From Marsupella aquatica (lineage: Eukaryota > Marchantiophyta), in NCBI GenBank assembly GCA_973895155.1, contig OZ316893.1:14198001-14262000 (forward strand): a stretch of 64,000 bases of DNA. Direction: 5' to 3'. Position 1 is the first letter of the stretch, and every line of letters begins with the position of its first letter. Shown here piece after piece: positions 10,791 to 22,150 of this stretch. Made by a program: the position numbers and the translations under genes. The notes beneath the pieces were generated by a model. The model had not been told where the DNA came from. It made no database searches and was given only the letters and a program-made list of their open reading frames with translations.

Positions 10791-13737
10791 GGAATGTATT
10801 GTCCTTGGACCCCACTACTAGTCCTCTAGGGCAGGGTGCATCCTTTCATTTTTGTTCCGCGACCACCCTAGTCTCCCTATTTCCAGTGTGCCCTCCTCTG
10901 TCCTTACAGAAGGTGCCCCTAAGCACCCAGCTCCATGGGTGATGAGAAACATGAAATTCTCCAATGTGGCGATTCAGGGCATAGGATCTTCTGTGGTCAA
11001 CCAGGGTTAAGTCACTCAGGGTGTGATGACAAAAAGTGTTATTGTAGTGAATAATCTAGAAAAGATGGCAAATTGTGACATTTCACCAAAAATGGTAGCA
11101 GACTACTAGTAAAACCCACTTTTTACTTTTTGCCAGTGTGGCTAATACTACCTTGTGCAAGGGAGGATATGCTAAGAATTTTCTTATCTGATTTTCCTAG
11201 ATTATTTTCTGGCCATCAGATCTCCCTAGACTTAAGGATGTCAGACAAATTCTGGCCAATGGGGTCCATGGCGCGCTAGGTGGGAAACTGACTAATGGAA
11301 GGCAGAAAAGCTAATGATTTTTGCGAAAAGTGGTGAAGACTTCTTAGAGAGGTCTAATGTAGCAAATTTTTACCACAAAATGCTGCCACCAACATTTAAT
11401 TTTGATACTAGAATTTCTCCACAGAATGTGGGAGGTAGGAGTTGTGGCAATAGCCCATTTGTTTATGTAGAGAGGACTGGAGACTGGAGGGAACCATCCC
11501 TAGGGAGCTGACAACCTCTCCCTTACCCAAGCATAGCTTTCGGCAAACAAGAGATTTTGTCAATATTGGGGACTGCTTTAATATGCAATAACCTTCATAA
11601 AGCAGTCCCCAATATAACCTGGGCATGACCAAAAGAAAGAGGACCATATTGAGATTGGGTTTGACCACAAATCTCACTTTGGCATGTGCTTGTTAGTGGA
11701 TCAAAAAGTTCAGCTAGTCCTCCAATGTTATGCCATGAAGGCAAAAAAGAAACAAAAGGGGAAAAGAAGCTGAAAACAAAATAGGAGTCTGCAGGCATAC
11801 TCCCATTCATTGCAGGAAGTACCAACTCAAAGGATTAGCCTACATGGTGGAAGGGCAAGTTCACTCTACTCACAGGTAGTAGATAGGAAAATCTTGCATG
11901 CGGCTGCAATCCCTTAATTTCTTAGATTTTGGTTGGTACTGGATCATTTGGTAATATCTGTTTCTTGCAAGCCCCCTGGTGTCAAAGTGGTGGGTAAGTG
12001 TAGAGGGTGAAGTGAGTTAGGCCCAGAAAAAAGCAGCCGTAAAAGCTCAGCCTCTACATATTTACATATAACTCTATTCCAAATCATTAAAGTCACCCCA
12101 CTTTTATGATGTGCTAGCATCTTAAAACCTATGAACCTGCTACATCATTGACTGGGCTTGTTTTGGATACAGAATCAGGGACAAGTCACCAAAGTTTATA
12201 TACCAGGAAAAAACAAAGTACAATGAAAGGCAAGAAAAAGTGGTCCAAAGAAAAAGAGGTCCAAAGAGGACAAAAACCAAACAAAGAAAAATAAATCAAG
12301 TGCAAACCTAAAAATCTGAAGAAAATAAAGGGAAGGGTGTCAATAGTGTATGAGTGCAAACTCAGCTACTAGCGTCCACATTGGAAAATGTGACAAGAGT
12401 TAATAGACCACATCCAATGTCCTAACTAAATCAGCAAGTGAGACAGAAATGTCCTCTAGGGGGGCTAGCGTCGGCGGAGACACAGTGGCTCCTATTGTGA
12501 AGGATCGACGATAAATGGAGCGAGCTTGGGCACGCTGTAAGGCCACTGATCGAAATGCACTGACAAAAGTGCGTGATCAAGATAGATAGTGGGGGTCCGG
12601 AGTGACCAATCCACCCGTGAATGTCACGAGTTTAGGGTATTGAGCAGCCTGCCATAGAAGTTTTGGGATGTTTGAAATAAACTCATTAGTGGAGTAAGGG
12701 ACTGCCTAAGCACATAGGCCTATTGTTGGATCTTGATGCTGAGTAAAGAAAACTGTGCTTCTGGTTCCTTCATGTTATTGATGAGAATGTAGTCTTTTCA
12801 TGAGTGAATCAAATTACTGTATTGTTCACGCATAGTGTGGCCCGCATTAATCTCGTGACCATCTAAACTCTATGCACACATACTAGTGTGGCCCACATTA
12901 ATCTGGTCACCATCTAAACTGTTCATTGCACACATATTAGTGTGTGGTCCACGCCTTTTCACATGCAACGATAATTATTTGATCACACGTTTTTCAAGAA
13001 TGAAATTTGGTACAAGGAACTGTAAAAATCAGAGGGAGAAATTAGACGACATACAAAATGAAAAAAGGGTACCATGAATTGGCTCTTCAGCACACTAAAA
13101 AGTACCTTAAACACAGCAGCCGATTAAAATATACATTCTGCTGCTGCTGTTAGAAGATATTTTGCTGAATTTTCCACAAATTAGATCTATTCTGAGTGAT
13201 GCATGTTTGTTATTTGTTTTTGAAAAAATCTGCAAAGGATTTCAGTATCGATTTCAATGGAGAAACTTTTGATGCTCGATTGCTTCCCTGCATGAGAAAG
13301 GAGGGCACCAGTTATCCCTTGCTAAAGTAATTTACTGATAGTTTTTTACTTTGAGTTTTTCTTCTAAAGTAGCATGAAAAACTTCATGACCTGGAAGGTC
13401 TATTATGAGAAGAATACATTATGCTGAAAATTCTATTGAACTTCTCACAGTGCGTCATTCCTGTCTCCCCACAATTTGGCCAAGGCCCATCAACAAAAGT
13501 GTACTATTATGATCCCTCCTCTCCAAGGCTTATCGGTCAGATTTCAGAGCTCCTCATTCAGTGCACACGCGTCATAGACAAAATATTCTAAAATCCTTCT
13601 TTCCAAGTTTTTAGACAGGCGTTGCAGTCTGGTGGTGCCTTGCTGTCAAACGACTCCACTTGGCATCTCTCTGTATAAATCCACCAACTTAGCAAGACCC
13701 TTGCTCATAGCTTTTCAATTTCTATAATATTAGTTGT
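10791..13737. other. Intergenic sequence, nothing supportable
   Basis: No protein family, terminal repeat or RNA gene could be recognised. Around 12,830-12,950 there is a short duplication containing TAGTGTGGCCCACATTAATC and a near copy (GTGTGGCCCGCATTAATCTC), which looks like local slippage. Confidence 0.4.
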
Positions 13738-14052
13738 TTTCCCTCATACATGCCAATAAAGGCAGGATTGATCCAGGGGTTTGTTGTGAAGGTCTTTTCA
13801 ATTTCCATGCACTAAATGGTTTCCCTCATAAAAGCAAGCAATTAAAGGCAGGATGGACCCAGGGATTTGTTGTGAAGGTCTTTTCAATTTCCATTACACT
13901 AAATGGTTTCCCTCATACAAGCAAGCAAATAGAGGCAGGATGGACCAGGGGTTTGTTGTGAAGGTCTTTTCAGGTATTATAACACTGAAGGTTTCTCTCA
14001 TACAAGCAAGTAAAGGCAGGATGGACCCAAGGGTCTGTTGTGAAGCTCTGAT
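13738..14052. repeat. Tandem repeat, about 3.5 copies of 80-87 bp
   Basis: The motif AGGCAGGAT starts at 13,760, 13,846, 13,933 and 14,013. Each copy carries TTTGTTGTGAAGGTCTTTTC or a close variant and a TTTCCCTCATA...CAAGCAA segment. Translated frames differ between copies, so it is not read as a protein repeat. Confidence 0.9.
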
Positions 14053-15359
14053 GGATTTTCAAAAGCTGGGATGGATTGACACATACCATCTAAAAATACT
14101 GGATAACACCTTTTTAACAGTTTCAACTGAATGTGACCTGTGAGTACTTTACCCAATCGTAAGTCACTGCTCATGCCCAAACTACTCAACGCATTTTTCA
14201 CAAAATTGTCAATTTGTCGCTCATGCCCAAACTACTCATGGCACCATTCCCAGAAGGGAAGCGTCCTTCCAAAAGCAGCCAGTCACTTTTTCTTTCAGGT
14301 GCAAACTGGCTGATGACTTTAAAGACTCCAAAGCTTGTGAGAGAGATACGGTGAATCAGTTTTCTTGGATGAGAGGCCCCAAAATCTTGACTACTGATAT
14401 TTATGCTACCATAGTAATTACCCGGGGTTACTAATGCCCTAGTGTCATCTGGGTTTGTGCAATAGATACATACCTGTTAAGATGCTTGGCTCTAGTAACC
14501 AAATATTTGGCCTCCTTGTGAACCTTTCTAATAACATTTAAGAATATTCTGGGCATCCTGGCATAAACACTGACTTTCCAGTCTGCATATTGTTTTTGAA
14601 GTTAAAATAGTGAAAGCAGGAGAATAGGAGTTAAGCCCAGATCGACCGAGGGGTATGTTTTGTCCATCCCTGCGGACTGTGACACAGACTATTGCACTTT
14701 ACACCCAAAATTCATATTGTCAGGCTATATTAAGATTCACTTTTGAAAAGGATGCCCTGAGAATTTTATCCAGGTGTCTTGACAAACTATGAAACGCTAG
14801 TTTTTGGCAAACTTGTGGATTCATTTAAACAACTTTTGGATCTTTGTTTCAACTCAAAATTTTCCATCATGTTCTTTGATATCCAATCTATTACCTGACA
14901 GTTTCAATTTTTTCTGAGACCATTTGATCCATTGTGAGTGTGAAGATGACTCTTCACTTTTGTGAAAACGCCCTCAGTATTTGGGCACGAGCACCAACTT
15001 ACCACTTTGGGAAAGCTTAACTTTTATCGAGGTCGCCCTGAGTAGTTCACATGGTGCACAACTTACAGGTCACATATGAGTCAAAACTGCAGAGTACTAT
15101 CCAAGCAGATTGGATGTTCTGAGTCAGTCTATCCTAGCTTTGGAAATCCATGGGGGCTTCATTCCCCTCATCCATCCAAGCTTTACTTTGAGGAGAATAG
15201 AGTTCTTGGAAGTTCTACAGTTTATTTCATTAAATGAGACATAATCAATCCCATGTCAGGGGTTTAGGGTTGGCACTCTGTAGTCTCACATTCTGTCGTA
15301 TCGAGTCCAACACGTGACCAGAAGCGTAGTGTGGAAATTGTACATGAGCGCAGCCTTGA
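14053..15359. other. Intergenic sequence, nothing supportable
   Basis: CGCTCATGCCCAAACTACTC appears twice (once from TGCTCATG near 14,170 and once near 14,218), a short local duplication. No gene could be supported. Confidence 0.4.
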
Positions 15360-15770
15360 TCAACCCTGGTCTGCTTGCTGGGACATTAAATGTTCTCCTC
15401 CTATTTCACTGATTCTGGTTAAGAGCATCCCATGATAGCCCAAACTTCTAATGCTTTCACTAGACTGGGATTTAGCGGATGAATTGGTGGCCGTCGGGGC
15501 TGGAGCACAGTTTGTGTAGGAGTCTTCAAAGAGCTGGACCGCCAAACTTTCTCCAAAATGTTCGAAATTCTGTGGGTAATAAATCCATGATGGAACATGA
15601 CCCCAAATCCAGCCCCTTCCTGGCATGTCTTGAACAGCGGTATACAGGACGTGACTCTCTTCCCCCGATTGGTGATCTTTGGTGTGTAAAAAGCCGTTTA
15701 GCCATTCATCGATTCGTTCTTTCATACGACACTGTTCTAGGAAGGACGTTGTGTTGCATGTTCCAGAACG
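15360..15770 (-). CDS. Unrecognised ORF, possible terminal exon
   Basis: On the minus strand a frame opens at 15,770, right after ATAG, a possible splice acceptor, and runs to a TGA at 15,360-15,362 (136 codons). The first ATG is at 15,725. The reading is compositionally ordinary for a protein, with aromatic-rich stretches such as GRGWIWGHVPSWIYYPQNF and a serine-rich tail. I recognise no family. A second minus-strand frame at 16,039-16,227 might be another exon, but joining them is unsupported. It lies downstream of PPD6 on the same strand and could also be an old gene fragment. Confidence 0.3.
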   Translation of the reverse strand, partial: RSGTCNTTSFLEQCRMKERIDEWLNGFLHTKDHQSGEESHVLYTAVQDMPGRGWIWGHVPSWIYYPQNFEHFGESLAVQLFEDSYTNCAPAPTATNSSAKSQSSESIRSLGYHGMLLTRISEIGGEHLMSQQADQG

Positions 15771-16756
15771 CTATCTTGAATATCAGATGCTACCCCAAAT
15801 GTGCACCGAGGAGGTGAATCACTCTAGATTTGAGCGTTGACACTTGCGAAGTAATCTGTACCGAACTTCTATTCTACCAATGACGAACTATGGAGGAGCA
15901 GAAAACTTCGACCACTTTGGCCTTCCCTTTTACATCTCACAAGCAGTGATCTCAGTGAGGGAAGCATGTCAATTGACTTCAGCCCTGTTTCACTGTACCA
16001 TCAAGGGTTTCGGTCATAACAAAACATTAGGCACAAGTTTAAACTCCATCCAAGCAGAATTCTATGTCCACGCATCGTGAGTCAAAAGAAGTGGATTTCT
16101 GTGGGGTAAAAAAAAGGCACTTCCCCGAGAATCTCCGTTTACTTTCCAATCCATTAACAGTGAAGTCACTACCCACTATGTCCAATACAGAAGGGACCAT
16201 CCCATCATTCAACACCAAAACCTTCAAATTACTCGTGAACTTCAGCTAGCAACGAAGTCCGAACAGACGGTTAGAGTGCATACATCATTATTATGAGATT
16301 AGAGATCAAGCGATTAGCTCCTGGAATATGATATATGGTGCTTGTCCGTCACCTGAGGACACCGTCCTGATTAATGGCAAGGGACAGTGGCACAATCTAC
16401 AATCCAAATGGGATGATAAAGCGAGTTATGGGGCTCATAATCTCCCTGCTGCACTATTTTGTATCGATTACAGATGTCTCTCCTGCAATGCTTAGCGGCT
16501 ATGTTTAGAGGCAACACAAGTCAAGACAAGTGAAACTCACCTACCTAAGACGAACAAAGTATCTCACATGTAAATGTTCTGCCACTTAAGCAATACAGAG
16601 GAAATCCATCAAACTATTTGTACTTCCTGACAACATCGAAATTGTAGTTTGTCAGTTGAAATTTTCAATCAAAGCAAAAGAATTGCACAAGTCTGTCCTC
16701 ATGTTTGAAACAGACGTTCCACTGGATCATTTCCAGCAGATATATTCCGAACTCAA
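15771..16756. other. Region downstream of PPD6, no clear gene
   Basis: This tract presumably contains the PPD6 3' untranslated region on the minus strand. Overlapping ORFs on both strands (15,844-16,080 plus; 16,039-16,227 minus) have no recognised motif. Confidence 0.4.
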
Positions 16757-19197
16757 CTAAACTTCAAAAGAATTGACAATGGATCGAAGAAGCTTCTCTG
16801 ATGAAGACCATTGTGCATCACTCGCACTCACAACAAAGAGCATAACGACGCTTCCTTTAGCAGTTGCAGTGGCAAGGTTGTGTGCTCCAGTTTTTGCATA
16901 CGGTGTTTCCAGCTCGTAGATGTAATACTGGCCAGAACAAAAATAAGAAAATGATTCTCCTTTCCAACAATGAGTTAAAGTAGTAAATGACAGACACTTG
17001 AATGCAAAATGCAAGGACTCTCGACACACTTAAAACACTGCATGTCATCTGCCACATTTTCCCAACATCAGTTAACATAATTGGTCCTAGCAACTCCCTT
17101 TGTCGGTAAAGAAAATGGCAGCAACAAAACAAACTCACTTCAAAATTTGCTCCTAACAGTGCAGATTAGGTGCATATGCATCTCCATGTAGCCAATGACT
17201 GCTTCGATTAACCCAACTGACCCAAGCTTTTCACTCCTAATAGCACAGGCACAAATTGATTCTACATTCCTGTCGATATACAAGGCTACCCTGAGCTAGT
17301 CTTTCGCTACAGAGTGAATAAGCTTAAAAACCCCTTTGCCCACTGCTTTTGACGAAGCAAAGCACACGGAACTAAACCATAACGCTTGAATGCACTGACA
17401 AGGCCAACTTGACACTTCCATTTTGAATTAGGCCAACAACCCCGTATGGTCAATAAACGTGGTAACCATCAACGAAGGTCCAACTAAAAGGACGTAACCA
17501 AAGTGGTTACAAACTGTTGAATGTCCTGTTATTCAACCTTGTTCGGGTCGCAACCAGAAAGACGAGATCAAGGTGACAAGATGAAACTATGCAAGTGGGG
17601 ACAGGAATGTACCGTTTGATCACCCCGACGTTCTATGGATGTTCTCAAAACTTCCTCAGGATCAAAACTGTTGCCCGTAACAAACGGCCCCAAGGCAGCC
17701 AGAATCTTATCAGGACTACCAATTTCTTCAATTGTAGCATTGGGCTTATTTGTCAGACGGACCATTGGAGCGGCTACAACCTGAATGGCACCCTGTTTTG
17801 CATTTGCAAACTTCACCTCCACCCAGGGCTCCGCGCACTTCGGCTGACAGTAATTTCCGGAGAGGATGTTTGCAACTCGCTCTTGCTTCCACGTCGGAGG
17901 AAGAACAAATTCATACGGCTGCACATTGCCTGCCATTCACGCCTGCCTCAGCCATCTTCCTCTACCTGCATTCTACAACCCTTCTCTGAAGAAGAGTATA
18001 ATACATGCGCATGAGCCTCGAGCTATTACGGTTGGCAGCTCCTAACGTTCAGTTGTGTACTTAATTTTTATTACTTGAAATGCTATACATTAATGAGCCG
18101 GTGAATCTCTGATTCTTAGGAATTCCCAGACAATACATAACCATACGTGATAATCTGCTTGATCAACATTTAAAGAGAATTACCATTTCGAATATTTCTC
18201 TGAAAAAGGGGTACAAAATTTGTCTGACACTCTAAAACCTCGAATTTAATCCAAGTTCGCATGTTGGACAAGTGAGTCAAGGTGGGAGCAAGTCCGTGTC
18301 CACGCTCACTGCTTTGCAGCAGAGGCACTTGAAATTGCGACATGAGTACTGCGAATGACTGTCAGGAACTTCGTTCTTTCGGGTACTTGTTTTATTGTTG
18401 CTTTTCTAAGACGTATTTTCAGGACTGTCTTCTTCTTCCATATCGATGTTGAGCTTGAAAGCTACCTGTCTCCTGGGTGGCCCTTCAATTTCCCAACAGC
18501 CTAGAGCAATCAAGGAGTCTCAAGCGGGTGATTTTTCGCATCATTTGATGGTTGGAGAGTGGTCTACTTTTAGAATTTTCCTTAGATCTTCTCAGGCCGG
18601 TAGATGCCCGGGAGAAGCTTTTGATTCGAAATGCTTGAAGGTGCCAACAATCTTAGAATTGCATGGACTGGAATAGAAATGCTACATGTCTCAAAAGACG
18701 AAAGTGTAGATGGGCATCAACTACAGTGGGTGCTCAAATGGGAATAAGCCGACAGAGCGAAAAAGAAAGAAAGAAAGAAAGAAAGAACGCGGGAAGCGCA
18801 AATAATTACCAGCCCGAAGAGCAGGCGTGTCTTTCGACGTAGCTTTGAATTGCACAAAACGAGGATCGTCCGTTAAAGCTGGCAAGTAGGAGCCCACCTC
18901 CACTTCTCTAGCCACTGCGTCCTCGGGCTTCACGAGTGCCCCCAACCCCGCCGTGGCTGCAAGCAGAGTTGCCGTTCCGAAGCACGCCTGCCTTCGACCC
19001 ACATCGATTGAGCTGCTCTCCTCCACAGCAGCACAGACTGATCGCAATATCGTCGACCGAGGTGGTGGTGCGAGGCGTGACTGTCCCAAAGCTCTCGAGT
19101 GGAAAGAACCGGCAGAGCGTGAACTAGCAGATGACAGAGCAGAGAATGGTGAGGGAGTGGTAGAAATGGTAGACAACGCTCTCGATGCTCCTGCCAT
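16757..19197 (-). CDS. PPD6: PsbP domain-containing protein 6, chloroplast lumen
   Basis: Three exons on the minus strand: 19,197-18,810, 17,929-17,613 and 16,927-16,757. Introns start GT and end AG and phases match, giving 291 residues. The ATG at 19,197 opens a Ser-rich transit peptide. A twin-arginine signal (RRQACFG, residues 68-74) and hydrophobic stretch follow, with likely cleavage after AVA at 96, so the protein should be Tat-exported to the thylakoid lumen. The mature part starts REVEVGSYLP and keeps the PPD6-type landmarks NILSGNYCQPKCAEPWVEVK, LGPFVTGN, ELETPYAKTGAHNLA and VVSASDAQW. PsbP-like proteins are linked to photosystem II and lumenal functions; PPD6's exact role is not settled. 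The family call comes from remembered motif similarity. Intron 1 contains a (GAAA)n tract close to its donor. Confidence 0.93.
18760..18787. repeat. GAAA microsatellite in PPD6 intron 1
   Basis: About six GAAA units lie some 22-50 bases inside the intron from its donor at 18,809. On the transcript this is a TTTC pyrimidine tract near the 5' splice site. It could be polymorphic; any effect on splicing is speculation. Confidence 0.85.
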
Positions 19198-19625
19198 GGC
19201 TGCTACTGCTGCTGCTTCTCTATTGTCTGCACTTCTTCCAAAGCGCAGTCCAGTGAAGAAACAGCTCGATAGCTAGATGACGGCTTCTCAATGAACTGTT
19301 GATGGGTTGGTGTGCAACAACTGCAACGAGTACACCACCACTGGCACTGGAGCAATGGAAGATAGAATGCTGACTACGCATTTGGGAGGGCTAAAATTCT
19401 ACAGTGGGCCCAAGGACATGGTAACGAATAGAAATCGAAAGCTCGGAAGCTCGAGATGACGACGGATGGGAAGGATCTGGTACCAGATGTGAGAGGCAGA
19501 GCTCAGAGAGAAGTGGATAACGCTATGGAGAGGGGACCTGGTTGGCATCTCATATGACCCGTGGACTGGAGTGGCCACAGAAAGGTAAATCCACTCACAA
19601 TTATTGCTTACTAAGACTCAGCAAA
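19198..19625. other. PPD6 upstream region
   Basis: Upstream of the PPD6 ATG on the minus strand. It holds a GCTGCTGCTTCTC-rich stretch likely to be 5' leader. No TATA box was assigned. Plus-strand ORFs overlapping PPD6 exon 1 are shadows. Confidence 0.4.
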
Positions 19626-19966
19626 GAACTGGCTTTGGGTGGCCTTGGGATTAGCCTAGAACCAAGAGGTCCCAGGTTAATCCCCCACACTCAAGGGCTA
19701 TGGAGGGTATGCCTGTAACAAGGAACTGGCTTTGGGTGGCCTTGGGATTAGCCTAGAACCAAGAGTTCCCAGTTTCAATCCCCCACACTCAAGGGCCACA
19801 CTTCAAGGGCTATGGAGGGTTTGCTTGTGTATGTATGGGTGGGGTGTAGTGGTGAGAGTATTGGTTTCTCCTCAGTCTGTAACTGGTCCACTTTGGGGCC
19901 TTGGTTTAACCCTCTCTCCCTCCTGGTCTGGGTGCTTGTTGGATCCTTGGGTATTGTTAGCTTGAG
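19626..19966 (+). mobile_element. Partly duplicated, older SINE relative
   Basis: The start motif GAACTGGCTTTGGGTGGCCT occurs at about 19,627 and again near 19,723, so the head is duplicated. The second copy continues through TGGTTTAACCCTCTCTCCC and TTGGATCC, matching 20,899-21,120 in order. The B-box position (CCCAGGTTAATCCCCC in the first head; CCAGTTTCAATCCC in the second) is degraded compared with the clean GGTTCAATCCC of the 20.9-kb copy. No target duplication was found. Confidence 0.6.
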
Positions 19967-19967
19967 T

Positions 19968-20200
19968 CTACCATACATGAAATCCCATACTCCCCCTTGT
20001 GTTTACCATACATAAAATCCCATGCTCCCCCTTGTGGCTACCATACATGAAATTGCATGCTCGGGAGCATAACCTCTATCTCTATCCTCTCTTGGATGGG
20101 TTTGCTTCCTTGTGTCTAGTATACATAAAATCACATGCTCCCCCTTGTGGCTACCATGCATAAAATGCATGCTCCAGAACCTCTATCCTCTGTTGGATGG
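19968..20200. repeat. Short interspersed tandem motif
   Basis: Variants of CATACATAAAATCCCATGCT followed by CCCCCTTGTG appear four times (near 19,971, 20,008, 20,042 and 20,111), with a further partial copy near 20,157. Spacing is irregular, about 33-70 bp. Confidence 0.75.
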
Positions 20201-20301
20201 GTCTTCTCTCTGTTTTCAAAGTAAACAAAAAAAGACTCAACAAGGTATGAGATGCGTGCTGGTGGCCAACGTGAGTTGTTGGTCAGCTCAGGTGGCAGGG
20301 C

Positions 20302-20520
20302 GACTTGTGACCAGGAGAACTCATCAGTTCATTCCTAATTATTGTTACATGTAATACTAGCCCAATTTCCTTGCGTTTCACAATTGACAAGGGTGAAGCA
20401 TGGATTGCGGCTTCTAGCCAGCATGACTTGTGACCTGTAGGACTCATCAGTTCAATCCTAATTGTTGCTAAATGTAATACTAGCCCAATGTCCCTGCGTT
20501 GCACAATTGAGGCATGGATT
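20302..20520. repeat. Tandem duplication of about 123 bp
   Basis: GACTTGTGACC...ACTCATCAGTTCA...AATACTAGCCCAAT...CACAATTGA is present from 20,302 and again from 20,425, with scattered substitutions. The CAGTTCAATCC in the second copy resembles a degraded tRNA B box, so this may be a decayed SINE dimer, but this is weak. Confidence 0.75.
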
Positions 20521-20898
20521 GTCGCTACACAGTAAGTGCACATCAAAAGCCGACAGCCAGATACTTATTGAGCATAGCACTCAGATGATTTAAACAAATT
20601 AATTGGATTTATTGTGGTACAGACTGGCATAGTATGCGTATATTGTCACATTTTGAAGTGCAACTTCTGGGGATGCCATGGATAGTGAAAGCAAGACACA
20701 GGCAGTGAGGCACAGATGACAAAGCAATGTGCAGAGGGCGAGAGCATGGTGTAGACGACAAGGTGGAGGGCACACAGGGAGGTGTTTTTGGCCAATAGAA
20801 TGGTGATAGAAACAAAATTAGCAACTTGCCAGGATTTCTTCCAACATGTAGCATTTTGTCAACAGACCATCATCCAAAATGGGTAGGATGGGATATTA

Positions 20899-21202
20899 GG
20901 TCAATTGGCTAGGGGATTGCCTGGAACTGAGAGGTCCTAGGTTCAATCCCCCCTCCACACTGGGTGTGGAGAGTATATGTGTGTGGGTGGGATGGGTTTT
21001 GTGGGTAGTGGATTGGATTATCTGCTCGGCCCCTGGTTGCCCACTTTGTGGCCCTGATTTAATCCTCTCTCCTTCCTGGTGTGGGTCCCTGTCGGATCCG
21101 TTGGGGCTCACCCTGGTCTGGGTTCCCTGCAGAAAAACTGACACATTGGGGTGGGGGGAGTCTAATTGTATTTTCTCCCCATTTCCGTTCAAGACAGAAA
21201 AG
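20899..21202 (+). mobile_element. tRNA-derived SINE with perfect target duplication
   Basis: The element begins GGTCAATTGGCTAGGGGATT, with an A-box-like TTGGCTAGGGG at 20,905-20,915, and carries a B box GGTTCAATCCC at 20,940-20,950, spacing typical of RNA polymerase III type 2 promoters. It is flanked by identical 21-bp direct repeats (20,878-20,898 and 21,203-21,223) containing ATGGGTAGGATGGGATATTA. That is the usual mark of LINE-assisted insertion. Its 304-bp body has no coding capacity, and the 3' end lacks a long poly(A), ending GACAGAAAAG. A diverged relative lies at 19.6-19.97 kb. Confidence 0.85.
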
Positions 21203-21399
21203 AATGGGTAGGATGGGATATTATATTGATGGGTTCTGCATTTAAAATGTAAAGCACCAAACACTCTTAGTATATGCTATGAGAATCATACAACAATTAG
21301 TTCGTGGACCCCTTGGCTAATAAAATCAGGGGGAAGAGTCGATCTGAGCCGTCTCCATTTCTTATCTCCGGAAATCTCGTCCGTCCATCATAATCGCCA

Positions 21400-21720
21400 A
21401 TCTATGGCTCAAAAGAAAGATCTCAAATAGATCTATGGATGGGTTCTGTCCGTTTTGCAAATGGGTTAATATTTTTCAAATGAAAAATTAAACAAATCCA
21501 AGCCTTCCTAGCCATCGATTTTGTTGATTTTATGATCTTTGCCGTCCATTTTGTAATGCCTCTAGAAATCTTATTCATCCATGTTAGAAGGCGATCTAGG
21601 GTGCAAAAGAAAGATCTCAATGAGATCTACAACTGGGTATTTTTTGTTTTGAGAATGAGTAAATAGTTTTGAGTATAAAATTTGATGAACTTTCAAAATT
21701 CCAGCCATTCCTCCCTCGAT
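21400..21720. repeat. Diverged tandem duplication of about 190 bp
   Basis: AAAAGAAAGATCTCAA followed by AGATCTA occurs near 21,411 and again near 21,603, with similar downstream AT-rich text. The lead-in GATCTGAGCCGTC (near 21,337) is of a kind common at ends of plant foldback elements, but no complete terminal repeats could be placed. Confidence 0.5.
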
Positions 21721-21954
21721 CCTGGGTTTCTATGTGCTCTTCCCAGCATTAATGGTCGTACAATACGAGAGGTCCTTACATACCGGGAGTTGTGGTTTAA
21801 CAAGGAAGTTATCAAGTTAGTTATTAGTCATTATTTATTATATGAAAAATACTTTTTATAAATCTTCGAATTTAAATTTTAAAATTGGAAATGTAACTAA
21901 AACGGTTACATAGTGACAGTTTTAACCGTCTTGCTCTTTGCATTTTCAATGTTT

Positions 21955-22150
21955 TTACTTTTCTTTTTATGGCACGGCGTCCCAAAATTTACACCCAAAT
22001 TGACACAAACACGAATGAAAACTATAAGTTTGATTCACAAAACCGACAAGTCTTGTTTGTTACGATTGTTTTTGACATGGCACACTGTGGTGCCAGGAAT
22101 TTTGGAAGGGACCTCTAGTGGGGTCGGTAATAAAAGCAGGATTTCCCGCA
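21955..22150. repeat. Dispersed repeat, partner at 28.2 kb
   Basis: Shares GGCACGGCGTCC and, downstream, an almost identical 30-base stretch including GCCAGGAATTTTGGAAGGGA and ACCTCTAGTGGGGTC with 28,200-28,380. A much weaker echo is at 62,870. No ORF is conserved between the two copies. Confidence 0.7.

Noticed and set aside
20940-20950. B box read as part of a genuine tRNA gene
   Set aside because: The sequence does not fold into a cloverleaf that I can draw, and the 21-bp flanking duplications show a SINE.
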